Below are positions 41,243-51,903 of a stretch of DNA of 64,000 bases, one piece after another. The position numbers were made by a program, and so were the translations under genes. The DNA is taken from positions 590,001 to 654,000 of the forward strand of contig NZ_BRXR01000001.1 of NCBI RefSeq assembly GCF_026012015.1. Direction: 5' to 3'. The notes beneath the pieces are model-generated. The model searched no databases, was not told where the DNA came from, and saw only the letters and a list, made by a program, of their open reading frames with translations. Origin of the DNA: Clostridium omnivorum. Its GTDB lineage: Bacteria; Bacillota; Clostridia; Clostridiales; Clostridiaceae. Every line of letters begins with the position of its first letter. The stretch's first letter is position 1.

Positions 41243-41788
41243 CTATGATAAATCTAAAGTTTTATATACCTTTCCCTCCAAATCCTTTATAGTAAATGTA
41301 TTATTCTCAAGTACAGCATATGTATTAGGACTATCCTCTTTTGGAAATGTTATGGAACCAGGGTTTATTATATAAATATCCCCTTTCTTTTCAGCTTTAG
41401 GAACATGATAATGTCCATACAAGAACACATCCCCAGGATTAAGCTTTGGAAGATTATCTTCATCAAATATATGACCGTGAGTTAGGAATAAACGCCTGCC
41501 ATTATACAAAATTATAGAGTAATCCGCCATCATTGGATATTCTAAAACCATTTGATCTACCTCACTATCACAGTTACCTCTTATGGCAATAATTTTATCC
41601 GCATATTCATTAAGGAGCTGTGTAACTTCCTTTGTATTGTACTCTGGCGGCAAAGGATTTCTTGCTCCATGATATAACTCATCACCTAATATAACAATAA
41701 AATCTGCATTTTCTTTTTTAAAGTTCTCTAAAGCTTTTTTTGTGTAAAATGCTGAACCATGTATATCTGATATAAAAAATAGTTTCAT
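41243..41788 (-). CDS. yfcE: YfcE-type metallophosphodiesterase
   Basis: A 181-residue calcineurin-like phosphodiesterase. Metal-binding motifs are FFISDIHGS (Asp, His), ILGDELYHGARN (Asp), IRGNCDSE (Asn) and LTHGHIFDE and YGHYHVPK (His residues). Related enzymes hydrolyse phosphodiesters with Mn2+. ATG at 41788 is chosen because AAGGAGGG precedes it; an upstream in-frame ATG at 41836 has no ribosome binding site. Single gene. Confidence 0.9.
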   Translation of the reverse strand: MKLFFISDIHGSAFYTKKALENFKKENADFIVILGDELYHGARNPLPPEYNTKEVTQLLNEYADKIIAIRGNCDSEVDQMVLEYPMMADYSIILYNGRRLFLTHGHIFDEDNLPKLNPGDVFLYGHYHVPKAEKKGDIYIINPGSITFPKEDSPNTYAVLENNTFTIKDLEGKVYKTLDLS

Positions 41789-41911
41789 AGTGTTATCCCT
41801 CCTTGTTTCTTTTATTATAATTATATATTCACTCATATATTCACATCAATACTTATGCTGCAATTTGGTTGTAACAGAAGCTTAGTACTATTATTTTTAA
41901 TCAATGCCCAT

Positions 41912-41964
41912 AAAAGTTAAAGTCCAGGATAAACAAATAGTTTAATTCCTGGACTTTAACTTTT
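41912..41964 (-). terminator. Intrinsic terminator of the opp operon
   Basis: A perfect 18-bp stem (41912-41929 with 41947-41964) overlapping the oppF stop codon. Confidence 0.88.
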
Positions 41965-42928
41965 ATACAATATGACATGCTACAAAATGATCTCCTGCTA
42001 CTTCTCTATATTCTGGAACTTCACTTGCGCATATTTCTTTAGCATAAGGGCACCTAGTATGGAACTTGCAGCCCTTTGGCGGATTGGCAGGGCTTGGTAT
42101 ATCTCCTTTTAAAATTATTCTATCCCTCTTTAAGGTAGGGTCCGGTATTGGAACTGCTGAAAGTAATGCCTTTGTATAAGGGTGCAGTGGATTTTCATAA
42201 AGTTCGTCCTTTCCAGCAAGTTCTACTAAAGATCCCAAATACATAACCCCTACTCTATGACTTATATGCTTTACTACACTTAAATCATGAGATATAAATA
42301 AATATGAAAAGCCCATTTTTTGCTGTAAATCACTTAAAAGATTTATGATTTGAGACTGAATTGAAACATCTAGTGCAGATACTGGTTCATCTGCAACTAT
42401 AAATTCTGGATTCAATATAAGTGCTCTTGCTATACCAATTCTCTGTCTCTGTCCTCCTGAAAATTCATGTGGATATCTTTTTACATGGTATGGTGCTAGG
42501 CCACAGAGCTCAATAACCTCCATCACTCTATCAGTAATTTCTTTCTTTGATGCCATACCATGGTCTATAAGAGCCTCACCGATTATTTCACCTACTGTCA
42601 TTCTTGGATTAAGTGAACTATATGGATCTTGAAAAATTATTTGCATCTTTGGCCTTAATTTTCTTAATTCATCTTTTTTTATTTTAAAAATATCATTATT
42701 CTTAAAATATACACTTCCTTCAGTTTTTTCTAAAAGTCTTAAAATGGTTCTTCCAGTAGTGCTTTTTCCACAACCAGACTCTCCAACAAGCCCTAAAGTT
42801 TCTCCTTTTCTAAGTGAAAAAGAAACATCATCAACCGCCTTAACATTTCCTACGGTCTTCTGAAATACTCCTGCCTTAATAGGAAAATACTTTTTTAAAT
42901 GATCTACTCTAAGAATTTCTTCACTCAT
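41963..42928 (-). CDS. oppF: Oligopeptide ABC transporter ATP-binding protein OppF
   Basis: A 321-residue ABC ATPase: Walker [14 protein letters not shown]-loop [18 protein letters not shown], signature LSGGQRQ in [18 protein letters not shown], Walker [13 protein letters not shown], and the C-terminal oligopeptide-type extension with [14 protein letters not shown] (a Cys cluster). ATG at 42928 after GGGGGAA is preferred to the upstream in-frame start at 42973, which lies inside oppD. It is the last gene of oppABCDF. Confidence 0.94.
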   Translation of the reverse strand: MSEEILRVDHLKKYFPIKAGVFQKTVGNVKAVDDVSFSLRKGETLGLVGESGCGKSTTGRTILRLLEKTEGSVYFKNNDIFKIKKDELRKLRPKMQIIFQDPYSSLNPRMTVGEIIGEALIDHGMASKKEITDRVMEVIELCGLAPYHVKRYPHEFSGGQRQRIGIARALILNPEFIVADEPVSALDVSIQSQIINLLSDLQQKMGFSYLFISHDLSVVKHISHRVGVMYLGSLVELAGKDELYENPLHPYTKALLSAVPIPDPTLKRDRIILKGDIPSPANPPKGCKFHTRCPYAKEICASEVPEYREVAGDHFVACHIV

Positions 42929-42951
42929 AATGCTTCCCCCTTCTATAAGTT

Positions 42952-43923
42952 CTAGCGTTGATAAAGCCAACAAGCTACCTTATGATTATTTCCTACATCT
43001 ATTAATGGCGGAATCTTTTCAGAGCACATTTTTATATTTTTACTGCACCTGGTACAAAAGTGACAATCATTTGGAAGTCCAATAGGATTTGGTACCTGCC
43101 CAGGTATAGAATAAAGTCTTTCTCTATTTTGATTTAAAATTGGCTTTGACTGAAGCAGTCCTAAGGTATAAGGATGCATAGGATTTTTAAATAGTTCAAT
43201 AACTGGCGCTTCTTCTACTACTTTACCCGCATACATTACAACTACATAATCTGCCATTTCAGCTATTACACCCAAATCATGAGTTATTAACATGATTGAA
43301 GTACCTAGCTTTTCTTTTATCTCTTTCATTAAATCTAATATTTGGGCTTGAATTGTAACATCAAGTGCAGTGGTTGGTTCATCAGCTATTAAAAGCTTTG
43401 GGTTACATGCCATTGCCATAGCTATCATAACCCTTTGCCTCATACCTCCGCTTAATTCATGTGGATAACATTTTATAATCTCTTCAGCTCTAGGTATTCC
43501 AACTAGCTTAAGCATATCAATCGATTTTTTCTCTGCCTGCTGTTTATCTAGTTTTTGGTGAAGTATTATAACCTCACTTATCTGCTGACCTACCGTAAAC
43601 ACCGGATTTAGAGACGTCATAGGTTCTTGAAATATAACTGATATTGCATTTCCTCTAATTTCTCTCATTTCATCTTCACTTATGTTTAAAATACTCTTTC
43701 CATCAAAAATTATTTCTCCTCCCACTATTTCACCTGGAGGATTTGGTATGAGTCTCATAAGTGACATTGCTGTTACACTCTTTCCACAGCCTGATTCACC
43801 AACTACACCTATAGTTTCTCCTTGCTTTATCTTAAAGCTAACATCATCTACTGCCTTTACAACTCCATCTTCAGTAAAAAAGTGGGTTTTTAAGTTTTTA
43901 AATTCAACTAATGTATTACTCAT
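42952..43923 (-). CDS. oppD: Oligopeptide ABC transporter ATP-binding protein OppD
   Basis: A 323-residue ABC ATPase with Walker [14 protein letters not shown], signature [14 protein letters not shown], Walker [15 protein letters not shown] and the C-terminal [14 protein letters not shown] cluster typical of OppD/DppD. It pairs with OppF to power peptide import. It begins 22 bp after oppC ends and its stop lies 23 bp before the chosen oppF start. Confidence 0.94.
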   Translation of the reverse strand: MSNTLVEFKNLKTHFFTEDGVVKAVDDVSFKIKQGETIGVVGESGCGKSVTAMSLMRLIPNPPGEIVGGEIIFDGKSILNISEDEMREIRGNAISVIFQEPMTSLNPVFTVGQQISEVIILHQKLDKQQAEKKSIDMLKLVGIPRAEEIIKCYPHELSGGMRQRVMIAMAMACNPKLLIADEPTTALDVTIQAQILDLMKEIKEKLGTSIMLITHDLGVIAEMADYVVVMYAGKVVEEAPVIELFKNPMHPYTLGLLQSKPILNQNRERLYSIPGQVPNPIGLPNDCHFCTRCSKNIKMCSEKIPPLIDVGNNHKVACWLYQR

Positions 43924-43945
43924 ATTACCACCCCATTCTTAAATA

Positions 43946-44863
43946 TTATCTTTTTAGCTTAGGATCTAATGCATCTCTTAATCCATCACCAAATAAATTA
44001 ATAGCCATAACAGTTAAAAAGATACATATTCCAGGCGGCATCCATATCCAAGGCTGATGTCTTAATACATAAGTATTACTAACAGCCTGAATCATAGTCC
44101 CCCAAGACGGTGTTGGTGGTGTAACTCCAAGTCCAAGAAAGCTAAGTGAAGATTCTGTAAGAATTGCTCCAGCTATTCCTAAAGTTGCAGCTACTATTAT
44201 GGAAGCAAAAGTGTTAGGCAATAGATGTTTGAAAATTTTTCTTCTATCCCTTAGTCCTAGTGCTTCAGCGGCCTGCATAAATTCTTGCTCTCTCAGTGAT
44301 AATATCTGAGCTCTAACAATACGGCACAATCCAGCCCAGCTTAAAAAGCCAATTATAAGCATAACCACATACATTCTATACTGCGGCGGCACCTTTAAGT
44401 CGGACATAACTGCTCCGAGCATTATAAGCAGTGGCAGATGTGGACAGCACATAAACACGTCCACTATTCTCATTATAATTCCATCTACAATTCCTCCATA
44501 AAATCCTGATATTGCTCCAAGTATACTTCCAATAAGTACTTCAATCAAAACTGCAACTATACCTACTGAAAGTGATATTCTACCTGCATACATTAGCCTT
44601 GTAAATAAGTCTCTTCCAACTTCATCAGTTCCTAAAAAGTGTCTTAAAGAAGGTTCCTTCATAGCATCAGCCAGATGAGTTGTTTCATTCTTATATGGAG
44701 AAAGAAACGGGCCAACAAAGGAAAAAAGAATTATAAATATTAATATATAACCTCCTACTACTGCCAGCTTATTTCTCTTTAGTCTCCTCCAAACTACTTT
44801 CCATGGGCTTAGAACTTCATCCTTTGACTTTACCTTAGTACCAGCATTAAGCTTAACCTCCAT
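43946..44863 (-). CDS. oppC: Oligopeptide ABC transporter permease OppC
   Basis: A 305-residue permease with six membrane helices. The N-terminal OppC segment (SPWKVVWRRLKRNKLAVVGGYILIFIILFSF), HFLGTDEVGRDLFTRLMYAGRISL and the EAA loop EAAEALGLRDRRKIFKHLLPNTFA are typical. It partners with OppB to form the pore. Spacing to oppB is 12 bp, to oppD 22 bp. Confidence 0.94.
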   Translation of the reverse strand: MEVKLNAGTKVKSKDEVLSPWKVVWRRLKRNKLAVVGGYILIFIILFSFVGPFLSPYKNETTHLADAMKEPSLRHFLGTDEVGRDLFTRLMYAGRISLSVGIVAVLIEVLIGSILGAISGFYGGIVDGIIMRIVDVFMCCPHLPLLIMLGAVMSDLKVPPQYRMYVVMLIIGFLSWAGLCRIVRAQILSLREQEFMQAAEALGLRDRRKIFKHLLPNTFASIIVAATLGIAGAILTESSLSFLGLGVTPPTPSWGTMIQAVSNTYVLRHQPWIWMPPGICIFLTVMAINLFGDGLRDALDPKLKR

Positions 44864-44875
44864 TTTTATCCCCCT

Positions 44876-45838
44876 CTACTTAAGTCTTATTCTAGGATCT
44901 ACCAAAGCATAGGTAACATCTGCTATCAAATTACCTAATAATGTAAGTACAGCAAGCAGCATGTTTATGCCCATTAACAGTGGATAATCTCTTCCATATA
45001 CCGATATTAAGGTTATAGGTCCTATTCCAGGCCAATTGAAAATTTGTTCAGTCATAATAGCTCCTCCAAATAACGCAGGCAGCCACATTCCCAAAATTGT
45101 TATAACCGGGATTAAGCCATTTCTAAGTGCATGCTTATAAATAACAACCTTTTCCTTTAATCCCTTTGCTCTTGCTGTCCTTATATAATCTTGCCTTATA
45201 ACTTCAAGCATACTTGAACGGGTATACCTCATTATTTCCGCCACATTTATAAGTGTTAACACTATAAACGGTAAGAACATGTGGTGCATTACGTCTCCAG
45301 CTTTAGCTACCCCTGTTAGTGCACTTCCTGGCGTTGTCATACCTGATACTGGAAATAGTTTTATATCTACAGCAAACCATTTGATAAGCATATAAGCAAA
45401 GAAGAAAGCAGGTATGGAAATGCCTACCAAAGCCAAAATAGTAAATAAGTAATCAAATCCAGAATATTGCTTAGTTGCAGATACAACTCCAATAGGAATT
45501 GCAATTAAAATACTAACCACAAAAGAAAGCAAGGATAAAATAAAAGAATTCCATATATAAGTATTTATTACTTTTGTGACAGGTTGTTGATATCTAAAAG
45601 AATCTCCTAAATTTCCCTTTAAGGCACCTGATGCCCAATAGCCATATTGAACTAATTTTGGTTCATCCAAATGCATTTTATGTCTAAGTTCCTGTTTTGC
45701 TTCTGGAGACATCTTTAAGTCTGCGCTGTCAGAAAGTGCATCTCCAGGAGCCATTGCAAAAATTAGAAATATAACCAGCGATACACCTACAAGCACAGGT
45801 ATCATCTGCAATAATCTTCGAACTATATACTGCCTCAT
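44876..45838 (-). CDS. oppB: Oligopeptide ABC transporter permease OppB
   Basis: A 320-residue permease with six helices; the start MRQYIVRRLLQMIPVLVGVSLVIFLIF and the EAA loop RTARAKGLKEKVVIYKHALRNGLIPVITILG are typical for OppB/DppB. It is separated from oppA by 105 bp that hold a GC-rich hairpin, so its level may be lower than that of the binding protein. Confidence 0.94.
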   Translation of the reverse strand: MRQYIVRRLLQMIPVLVGVSLVIFLIFAMAPGDALSDSADLKMSPEAKQELRHKMHLDEPKLVQYGYWASGALKGNLGDSFRYQQPVTKVINTYIWNSFILSLLSFVVSILIAIPIGVVSATKQYSGFDYLFTILALVGISIPAFFFAYMLIKWFAVDIKLFPVSGMTTPGSALTGVAKAGDVMHHMFLPFIVLTLINVAEIMRYTRSSMLEVIRQDYIRTARAKGLKEKVVIYKHALRNGLIPVITILGMWLPALFGGAIMTEQIFNWPGIGPITLISVYGRDYPLLMGINMLLAVLTLLGNLIADVTYALVDPRIRLK

Positions 45839-45909
45839 GTTAATACCCCCTATCTTTTTACAAAACCATATGAATGTTAGCTCATATTAATAGTCACTAT
45901 TTTAAATTG

Positions 45910-45927
45910 GCCTGGCAAAAGCCAGGC
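45910..45927 (-). other. Intercistronic hairpin between oppA and oppB
   Basis: GCCTGGC (45910-45916) pairs with GCCAGGC (45921-45927) around four bases, with no T-run after it. Such hairpins often stabilise the upstream binding-protein mRNA or act as partial terminators. Confidence 0.6.
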
Positions 45928-45943
45928 TCAATTAATTTTTAAT

Positions 45944-47671
45944 TTAGTTTGCTAACTCTACTTTTTCTATTCCTACCCACCATTCAATATAAGGAGAAAC
46001 ATTCATATTCTTAACTCTTGAGCTTACAGCCCATAAATCCTTTCTTTGACAAAGGAATAGATATGGAAGATCTTCATTGGCTATCTTATACCACTTTGTA
46101 TATATTTCCTTTCTCTTTTCTCTGTCTGTTTCTATTGAACCTTGAACAAGTAACTTTTCAGCTTCTTCATTTCTCCAGCCTACACTATTTGAACCACCAA
46201 GTGTATCTTGTGCTATAGCAAAAATACCTGAAGGATCTGGGTCAATATCTAGTGACCATCCCATTGAATACATCTCAAATTCTTGCTTATCATAAACCTT
46301 CTCTGCCATTGTAGAGAACTCTACTATTTCAGGAATAAGTTCTACACCTACTTTATTCCAGTTTTCTTTTGCCAGTGGCACAAATATATCTGAGAATCTC
46401 TTGTTACTGTTAGAAAGCATAAGATGAATTGTAAACTTCTTTCCATCCTTATATCTAAAGCCATCATCTTTTTTAACCCATCCTGCTTCATCAAGGAGTT
46501 TATTAGCTTTATCTAAATTTAAATCATATTTATTTACATCTGTGGTATATGCCCAGGATACTACTGTTTGTGGTATATTTATTACTTCTCCATATCCCTT
46601 ATAAAATGCATCTGTAAAGCCTTTTCTATCCAAGGAATACATAAGAGCTTGACGTACCTTTTGATCCTTAAACATATCTAATCTCATATTCATTCCTATA
46701 TATGTGTATCCATTGTCTGGAAACAGCTGCATATTTAAGAAGCCAGCATCTTTTATCATTTGGATATTTTCAGGATTTGCAGTTATTAAATCCATATCTG
46801 TTCCGCCTGCGCTTAATTCTTGAATATTTGTTTCTGCAGTAGTAACTTTCATTATTATATTTTTAATCTTTGGTTCACCCTTAAAGTATTTTGTATTTTT
46901 CTCAAAGTCCACTTCTTGACCCGCTTTATAGCCTGTCAATGTATATGGTCCTGAGCCTATAGGCTTTTGAAATAAATCCTTAAGTTTTTTTATTCCACCT
47001 TTTTCAAAGCCATAATACTTTTTAGACATTATGCCGTAGGTAAAGTCAGAAGTGATTGCATTTGCTTTTGGCTGTGAATAGGTAAAAGTAATAGTATTAG
47101 GATCCACTACTTTTATTCCTGAAAACTCTTTTGAATCACCTTTATTATATTCTTTATATCCAACTATTTTTTCAACAGCATCCATTCTAGGTCCATCATA
47201 CTTTGGGTCTGCAATGGATGTATAAGTGAAAGCTACGTCGTCTGCAGTAAGCTCATCACCATTTGAGAATTTAACACCCTTTTTCAAATGGAAGGTGTAA
47301 ATCTTACCATCCTGGGATATTTCCCACTTTTCAGCTAGGTCTCCCACCGGGTTACCTTTTTCATCATTTAGCATTAATCCATTGAACACAAGCCTATTTA
47401 CATATTGATCATAAGTGCTGTCTGCATAGATTGGACAGAATTTACCTTTAGGTGCTGTTGTACCTATTATGAACGTATCCTTTCTATTCTTTGCAGCAGC
47501 TGGCACAGAGTCAGGTTTTTCTGCCTTAATAACTTCAGTGATTCTTGTCTTTGATTCACTTCCAGCAGATCCTTCATCTGAAGAAGTGGTCTTGCTTCCC
47601 CCACTGCACGCTGAAAAAATCAATGTACAAGACAATAGTGCAATTGCAAGAGTTGTTAACTTGCTTTTCAT
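45944..47671 (-). CDS. oppA: Oligopeptide-binding lipoprotein OppA
   Basis: A 575-residue family-5 extracellular solute-binding protein. The lipobox FSAC puts the lipidated Cys at 22, followed by a Ser/Gly linker. NRLVFNGLMLNDEKGNPVGDLAEKWEISQDGKIYTFHLKKGVKFSNGDELTADDVAFTYTSI is the family signature. It captures peptides outside the membrane for OppBCDF. It is the first gene of the operon; the region 47672-47938 upstream holds its promoter and the terminator of the next unit. Confidence 0.93.
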   Translation of the reverse strand: MKSKLTTLAIALLSCTLIFSACSGGSKTTSSDEGSAGSESKTRITEVIKAEKPDSVPAAAKNRKDTFIIGTTAPKGKFCPIYADSTYDQYVNRLVFNGLMLNDEKGNPVGDLAEKWEISQDGKIYTFHLKKGVKFSNGDELTADDVAFTYTSIADPKYDGPRMDAVEKIVGYKEYNKGDSKEFSGIKVVDPNTITFTYSQPKANAITSDFTYGIMSKKYYGFEKGGIKKLKDLFQKPIGSGPYTLTGYKAGQEVDFEKNTKYFKGEPKIKNIIMKVTTAETNIQELSAGGTDMDLITANPENIQMIKDAGFLNMQLFPDNGYTYIGMNMRLDMFKDQKVRQALMYSLDRKGFTDAFYKGYGEVINIPQTVVSWAYTTDVNKYDLNLDKANKLLDEAGWVKKDDGFRYKDGKKFTIHLMLSNSNKRFSDIFVPLAKENWNKVGVELIPEIVEFSTMAEKVYDKQEFEMYSMGWSLDIDPDPSGIFAIAQDTLGGSNSVGWRNEEAEKLLVQGSIETDREKRKEIYTKWYKIANEDLPYLFLCQRKDLWAVSSRVKNMNVSPYIEWWVGIEKVELAN

Positions 47672-47857
47672 TTTTCTTCCCCCTTCATATTTAATGAGTT
47701 CACAATCTTAATAATATGTTGTGAACTTTTTCAGCCCCACACCTATGTTGTTTATAACTATATTTTACTCAACACTGTATTTAAAGGTAAGTTACCATAG
47801 TAATCACTTTAGTCATATGACTCTTAATTTAAAATTTTATTCAATTATCAGAAAATT

Positions 47858-47903
47858 AAATAGCCATACACCTATTTAAAAATCAATAGGTGTATGGCTA
47901 TTT
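47858..47903 (-). terminator. Intrinsic terminator of the NarL-regulator operon
   Basis: A perfect 19-bp stem (47858-47876 with 47885-47903) around an 8-base loop, just past the NarL-type regulator gene. Confidence 0.82.
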
Positions 47904-47938
47904 ATATATTTTTAAAAAGGGGACCAAACAAAATTATA

Positions 47939-48592
47939 TTACTGCATTCCAAGCTGTCTAAGATATAAAACCGCCTGAGTTCTATCATTTATTCCAATTT
48001 TGCTATATATATTGCTTATATAATTCTTCACAGTACCTTCTGTAATGTAAAAAACTGAAGCAATTCTTTTATTAGATAAACCTTGTACCATGAGTTGGGC
48101 AATTTCTTTCTCCCTATCTGATAGATCCATAATGCATATCTTTTCTTTTTCCTGAAGTTTAGAACTTAAATTAAACAGTTTATTTGTAAGCTTTATTGAT
48201 ATACTTAAAGGGAGTGATACATTTCCATTTACGCAGTCCCTTATTGCCTGCATAAAGCTGCAGCTCGGCATATTTTTCAGAAAATAACCTGAAGCCCCTG
48301 CCGCTAGTGTCTGAAGTATTATTTCATCATCCTCTATAGTTGTTAAAACAATTATTACAATATCCCTATACCTTTGTTTTAACTGCCTTATTGTCTCTAT
48401 CTGGAGTTCGCCCTGCATTAGAATATCCATCAAAACCACTTTTGGAGAAATCTGGTCTATAAATCCATGAATAAGTCTTCCGTTTTCACAAGTTCCTACA
48501 ACGTTAAAGTTTTCCTCCATATTCAGCATTATTTTTAATCCATCTCTTATTATAGCCTGATCATCTGCTAATAAGATACTTATATCACTCAT
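47939..48592 (-). CDS. NarL/FixJ-family response regulator
   Basis: A 217-residue regulator with receiver domain (LLADDQAIIRDGL, phospho-acceptor Asp56 in VVLMDILMQG, VLTTIEDDE, KNMPSCSF) and a LuxR-type helix-turn-helix (LSDREKEIAQLMVQGLSNKRIASVFYITEGTVKNYISNIYSKIGI). There is no HPK7-type kinase gene next to it; instead it ends a set with an OmpR-type regulator, a classical kinase and a large lipoprotein. Its partner kinase is therefore not clear. Confidence 0.93.
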   Translation of the reverse strand: MSDISILLADDQAIIRDGLKIMLNMEENFNVVGTCENGRLIHGFIDQISPKVVLMDILMQGELQIETIRQLKQRYRDIVIIVLTTIEDDEIILQTLAAGASGYFLKNMPSCSFMQAIRDCVNGNVSLPLSISIKLTNKLFNLSSKLQEKEKICIMDLSDREKEIAQLMVQGLSNKRIASVFYITEGTVKNYISNIYSKIGINDRTQAVLYLRQLGMQ

Positions 48593-48622
48593 GGTCTTTC
48601 TCCTTTCTACTAGGTTAAATAT

Positions 48623-50425
48623 TTATTCTACTTTTTTCAAAAGTACTGGTTCCCAAGAATTTTTATCATTTTTGTTTATCAAAAGGCTGTAAACTGTATC
48701 TTTAGCTCCTTCCTTGGTTTTAAGATACACCTTTATTGAGTCAGCTTCTTTAGCATCTACAGCTAAGTTTGCTTTATTCTTATCCCAAAATTGTATCTGC
48801 CCAATTTCTATATCTTTATTTTTCAAGCTGCCTTCAAAGAGACCGCCATCCTTTAAAGCTTTAACAAAATTCTCAGTCATAAGCTTCATCTTTTTAAACT
48901 CCTCGGAATATGGAAATGTACTAAAGCCTACTACATACCATTTTGCATTTTTATTTACTAGTTCTAAGGCTAAATCTTCTTCCTTACTTCTATTATCATA
49001 ATCTTTTACATTACACTTCAGCTTAACAGAGGCTGCTTGTTCTCCATTCTCCGTATACCTTTTGTAGTCAATTAAATAAATATCATAGGTATTTTCATTG
49101 GTTGCAAGTTGTTCTATTCCTTTTTTGTTCCATACGTTTAAAATATCAAAATATGCCCATTGCTCAGGATTTGATGCATAGCTAAAATACTTTTCTACCA
49201 TGCTATTATCCTTATCTAGACCCTTTGAAAATTTATAGTATGTATCCACTGCACCCCTTACTGCTTTTAATATTCCCTGCTGTTCACTATCAATATCAAT
49301 GTTAAGTGATTCTTTTCTTTCTATTCCAAGGGATATAAAATTAACTTTTTCTAAATATTCTCCCCCTATATATCCGCACTTTCCATCTGGCTGCATAGCT
49401 ATATAGCAGCCGGAAACAGGTAATTGTATCAATGTATTTCCATCTTTATTTGCAATGCATAAAATATAATCATTTTTTTCTATATCACTATCTTTTATTG
49501 TGTAAGCCACTCTTCCGTCAGCAATAAACTTACAATCATACACATACTCTTTTGTTATTAATTTTCTATCCTTAGGCTTATTTATATCCGATATTAGGAA
49601 TAAGCCGTCCTTTTTCTCATTTTGAAGAAGTATAGATTTGCCAAAGGCTTCCCTAAATCTTCCCTGCGGAAAATCTTTAACTATTTCTCCTTTATCATCT
49701 ACCGCCACAGTCTTAGTAACCATTCCCTGAGAAGTCTGAATACTTTTGGTTCCGTAATAATGGTGCTCATCAAGATTTCCTTTATAGAATAATATTTCTT
49801 TTGTTTCATAGGAATTAGCTATCCTCCCAGATTCTATATACCATATGCTGTCGTTTGCTAATAACATATCTTCTAAATAAAGCTTTTTACCGTCAGGAGA
49901 CCATCCAAAATAATTAATCTCCTTATCTTTCATAAGTGGAGGATTTAAAAGCTCACATTTTATCAAATCATACACAAAGACCTTGCCTTCACCACCAAAG
50001 GCAACCATGCTTTCATCCTTATTCCACCTTACTAAAGATATGAACGGCATATTTTCAGAAATAATTTGAGTACTTTTATTTTTTCTGTCAACTTTTTCTA
50101 GCCTAACTCTTTCTTTTGGTTCTCCTTTAATAACTGTAGTAGAATTCTTATCCCATATTCTTTTAATAAAAAAAGCTATATTTTCATCTCTGGATATTGC
50201 AATTAGCATATTATTATCTATCTTTTCCATTTCATTTATAAGCTTTATTTCAGAAAAAGGATTGATTCCATCAGTTACTACTGCAGGATAAGAATTTACT
50301 AAAACATGGCTTTCATCATTTTTTTGCGTTACATATATATGGTTATTTTTTATTTTTTCAGAACAAGATGAAAGCAAGAATATATTTAAAATAATTATTA
50401 CTAGTTTAAAATATCTTTTTTTCAT
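48623..50425 (-). CDS. Large propeller-like lipoprotein in a two-component operon
   Basis: A 600-residue lipoprotein (lipobox LSSC, Cys21). The central part (about 50-370) has repeated short beta segments such as SLVRWNKDESMVAFGGEGKVFVYDL, YFGWSPDGKKLYLED and MQPDGKCGYIGGEY, resembling WD40/TolB-type beta-propeller blades. The C-terminal part (about 375-600) is a separate alpha/beta region with YDIYLIDYKRYTENGEQAASVKLKC. No named family is recognised. It lies between a kinase gene (79 bp upstream) and the NarL regulator gene (30 bp downstream) and may feed an outside signal into the kinase; this is inference. Confidence 0.8.
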   Translation of the reverse strand: MKKRYFKLVIIILNIFLLSSCSEKIKNNHIYVTQKNDESHVLVNSYPAVVTDGINPFSEIKLINEMEKIDNNMLIAISRDENIAFFIKRIWDKNSTTVIKGEPKERVRLEKVDRKNKSTQIISENMPFISLVRWNKDESMVAFGGEGKVFVYDLIKCELLNPPLMKDKEINYFGWSPDGKKLYLEDMLLANDSIWYIESGRIANSYETKEILFYKGNLDEHHYYGTKSIQTSQGMVTKTVAVDDKGEIVKDFPQGRFREAFGKSILLQNEKKDGLFLISDINKPKDRKLITKEYVYDCKFIADGRVAYTIKDSDIEKNDYILCIANKDGNTLIQLPVSGCYIAMQPDGKCGYIGGEYLEKVNFISLGIERKESLNIDIDSEQQGILKAVRGAVDTYYKFSKGLDKDNSMVEKYFSYASNPEQWAYFDILNVWNKKGIEQLATNENTYDIYLIDYKRYTENGEQAASVKLKCNVKDYDNRSKEEDLALELVNKNAKWYVVGFSTFPYSEEFKKMKLMTENFVKALKDGGLFEGSLKNKDIEIGQIQFWDKNKANLAVDAKEADSIKVYLKTKEGAKDTVYSLLINKNDKNSWEPVLLKKVE

Positions 50426-50504
50426 TCCCCTTCTCCTTATCTAATACTTTACTACGATAAATTTTCAGACAAATAACAGAGTTGTAAAAAAGTTGTAAAA
50501 ATAA

Positions 50505-51902
50505 TCAAAAAATTATTCTTACAACCGTACCTTGTCCAAGTTCACTTTCTACTTTAAACTCTGCTCCATGTGCCTTTATTATCTCATTACAAATAGATAA
50601 TCCAAGTCCCATGCCTCCTGCCTTTCTAGCTCTAGATTGATCTACTCTATAAAAAGGCTCAAATATTTTGCTTATATCTTCCTCGGAAATGCCCTTTCCT
50701 TCATCTCTTACATATACACAATTTCTTTTGTTGTATATTTCTGCACCAATAGCAATATTTTTTCCAGCACTTGACACATTTAAAGCATTATCCACTAGAT
50801 TTAGCAGCACTTCTTTAAATAAATCCAGATCAATCTCAAGTTCCAGTTCTCTTCCCTCTCGAGTTATGCTCACATTCTTCTTTACAGCCTTCACTTTCAT
50901 TATATCCATAACTTCTTCCAGTAAAGGCTGAATATTATATTTTTCAAAGGAAAGTGTATTTTCTCTAAGCAATATCATATTCATCATACTATTTACCATT
51001 TTAAGCATTCTCTTACCTTCAGAATTAATATACCCTACTCCTTTTTTTATCATCGCTTCATCATAATTTGTAGTTTCAATAAGCTCTGAATAGCCTATTA
51101 TGGAGGTTAGTGGAGTTCTTAATTCATGAGTTAGATTATCAATAAATCGCTGTTTGCTTTCACCCTCAAGTTTTAGCGCTTCAATTCTTCTCTCAATTTC
51201 ATCTGCCATCTTATTGAATTCATTAGCAAGTACTCCAATTTCATCCTTAGATTTTAAATCTACTCTCTCCTTATAATTACCTGAAGATATATTTTGTACT
51301 GCTCCACTAAGTGAGCCTATAGGGCTTGTAACGACCTTTCCCATTATTCTAGCTAATGCAGCCACAATTATGAGGCCAAGCATTCCTGCTTGCAAAAAAA
51401 ACTTATATTCGTTAACTCTCTGCTGTTTTACAGCGGTGATATCTTTAATAAAAGCCAAAACAATTTCTTCCCCATCAGTCTGAATAGTTTCTGTTATAAA
51501 TATGTAGTACTTTCCTCCATAATTTCTTAAAACATAATTTTTTCCTTCTTTTAGGGCTACCTTAATTTCATCTCTTTGAAATATCATTTCCTTAGGAACA
51601 TTAGTTGAAAGTAGTCTTAAATCATAACTATAGAGTTCTATAAAGTTGTCTTTAGTCCCAAACATATCAATAATTGTATCCGTAAAGTTTTTAATCTCCA
51701 TTTTTTCTTTTAAAAGTCTCTTATTAGTGATAAGATACAGTGATATATTTGAACCCACATACTCCTCTTCTTTCAAACTTCTCTCAATCTCGCTTTTTAA
51801 AAGATTATTATAACTTCTTTCAGTAACAACAACTGCCACCGTGCTTAAAGATATGATATACACACTAATACATAGCCAAAATATTCTCCATAAAAACTTC
51901 AT
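50505..51902 (-). CDS. Sensor histidine kinase
   Basis: A 465-residue kinase: two membrane helices (about 4-24 and 158-178), an outside domain, HAMP, HisKA with FIDNLTHELRTPLTSIIGYSEL, and an ATPase domain (NLVDNALNV, DEGKGISEEDISKIFEPFYRVDQSRARKAGGMGLGLSI). ATG at 51902 lies directly after the regulator's stop codon at 51904-51906; the in-frame upstream start at 51926 would overlap the regulator. It probably acts on the OmpR-type regulator encoded immediately before it. Confidence 0.92.
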   Translation of the reverse strand: MKFLWRIFWLCISVYIISLSTVAVVVTERSYNNLLKSEIERSLKEEEYVGSNISLYLITNKRLLKEKMEIKNFTDTIIDMFGTKDNFIELYSYDLRLLSTNVPKEMIFQRDEIKVALKEGKNYVLRNYGGKYYIFITETIQTDGEEIVLAFIKDITAVKQQRVNEYKFFLQAGMLGLIIVAALARIMGKVVTSPIGSLSGAVQNISSGNYKERVDLKSKDEIGVLANEFNKMADEIERRIEALKLEGESKQRFIDNLTHELRTPLTSIIGYSELIETTNYDEAMIKKGVGYINSEGKRMLKMVNSMMNMILLRENTLSFEKYNIQPLLEEVMDIMKVKAVKKNVSITREGRELELEIDLDLFKEVLLNLVDNALNVSSAGKNIAIGAEIYNKRNCVYVRDEGKGISEEDISKIFEPFYRVDQSRARKAGGMGLGLSICNEIIKAHGAEFKVESELGQGTVVRIIF

Positions 51903-51903
51903 A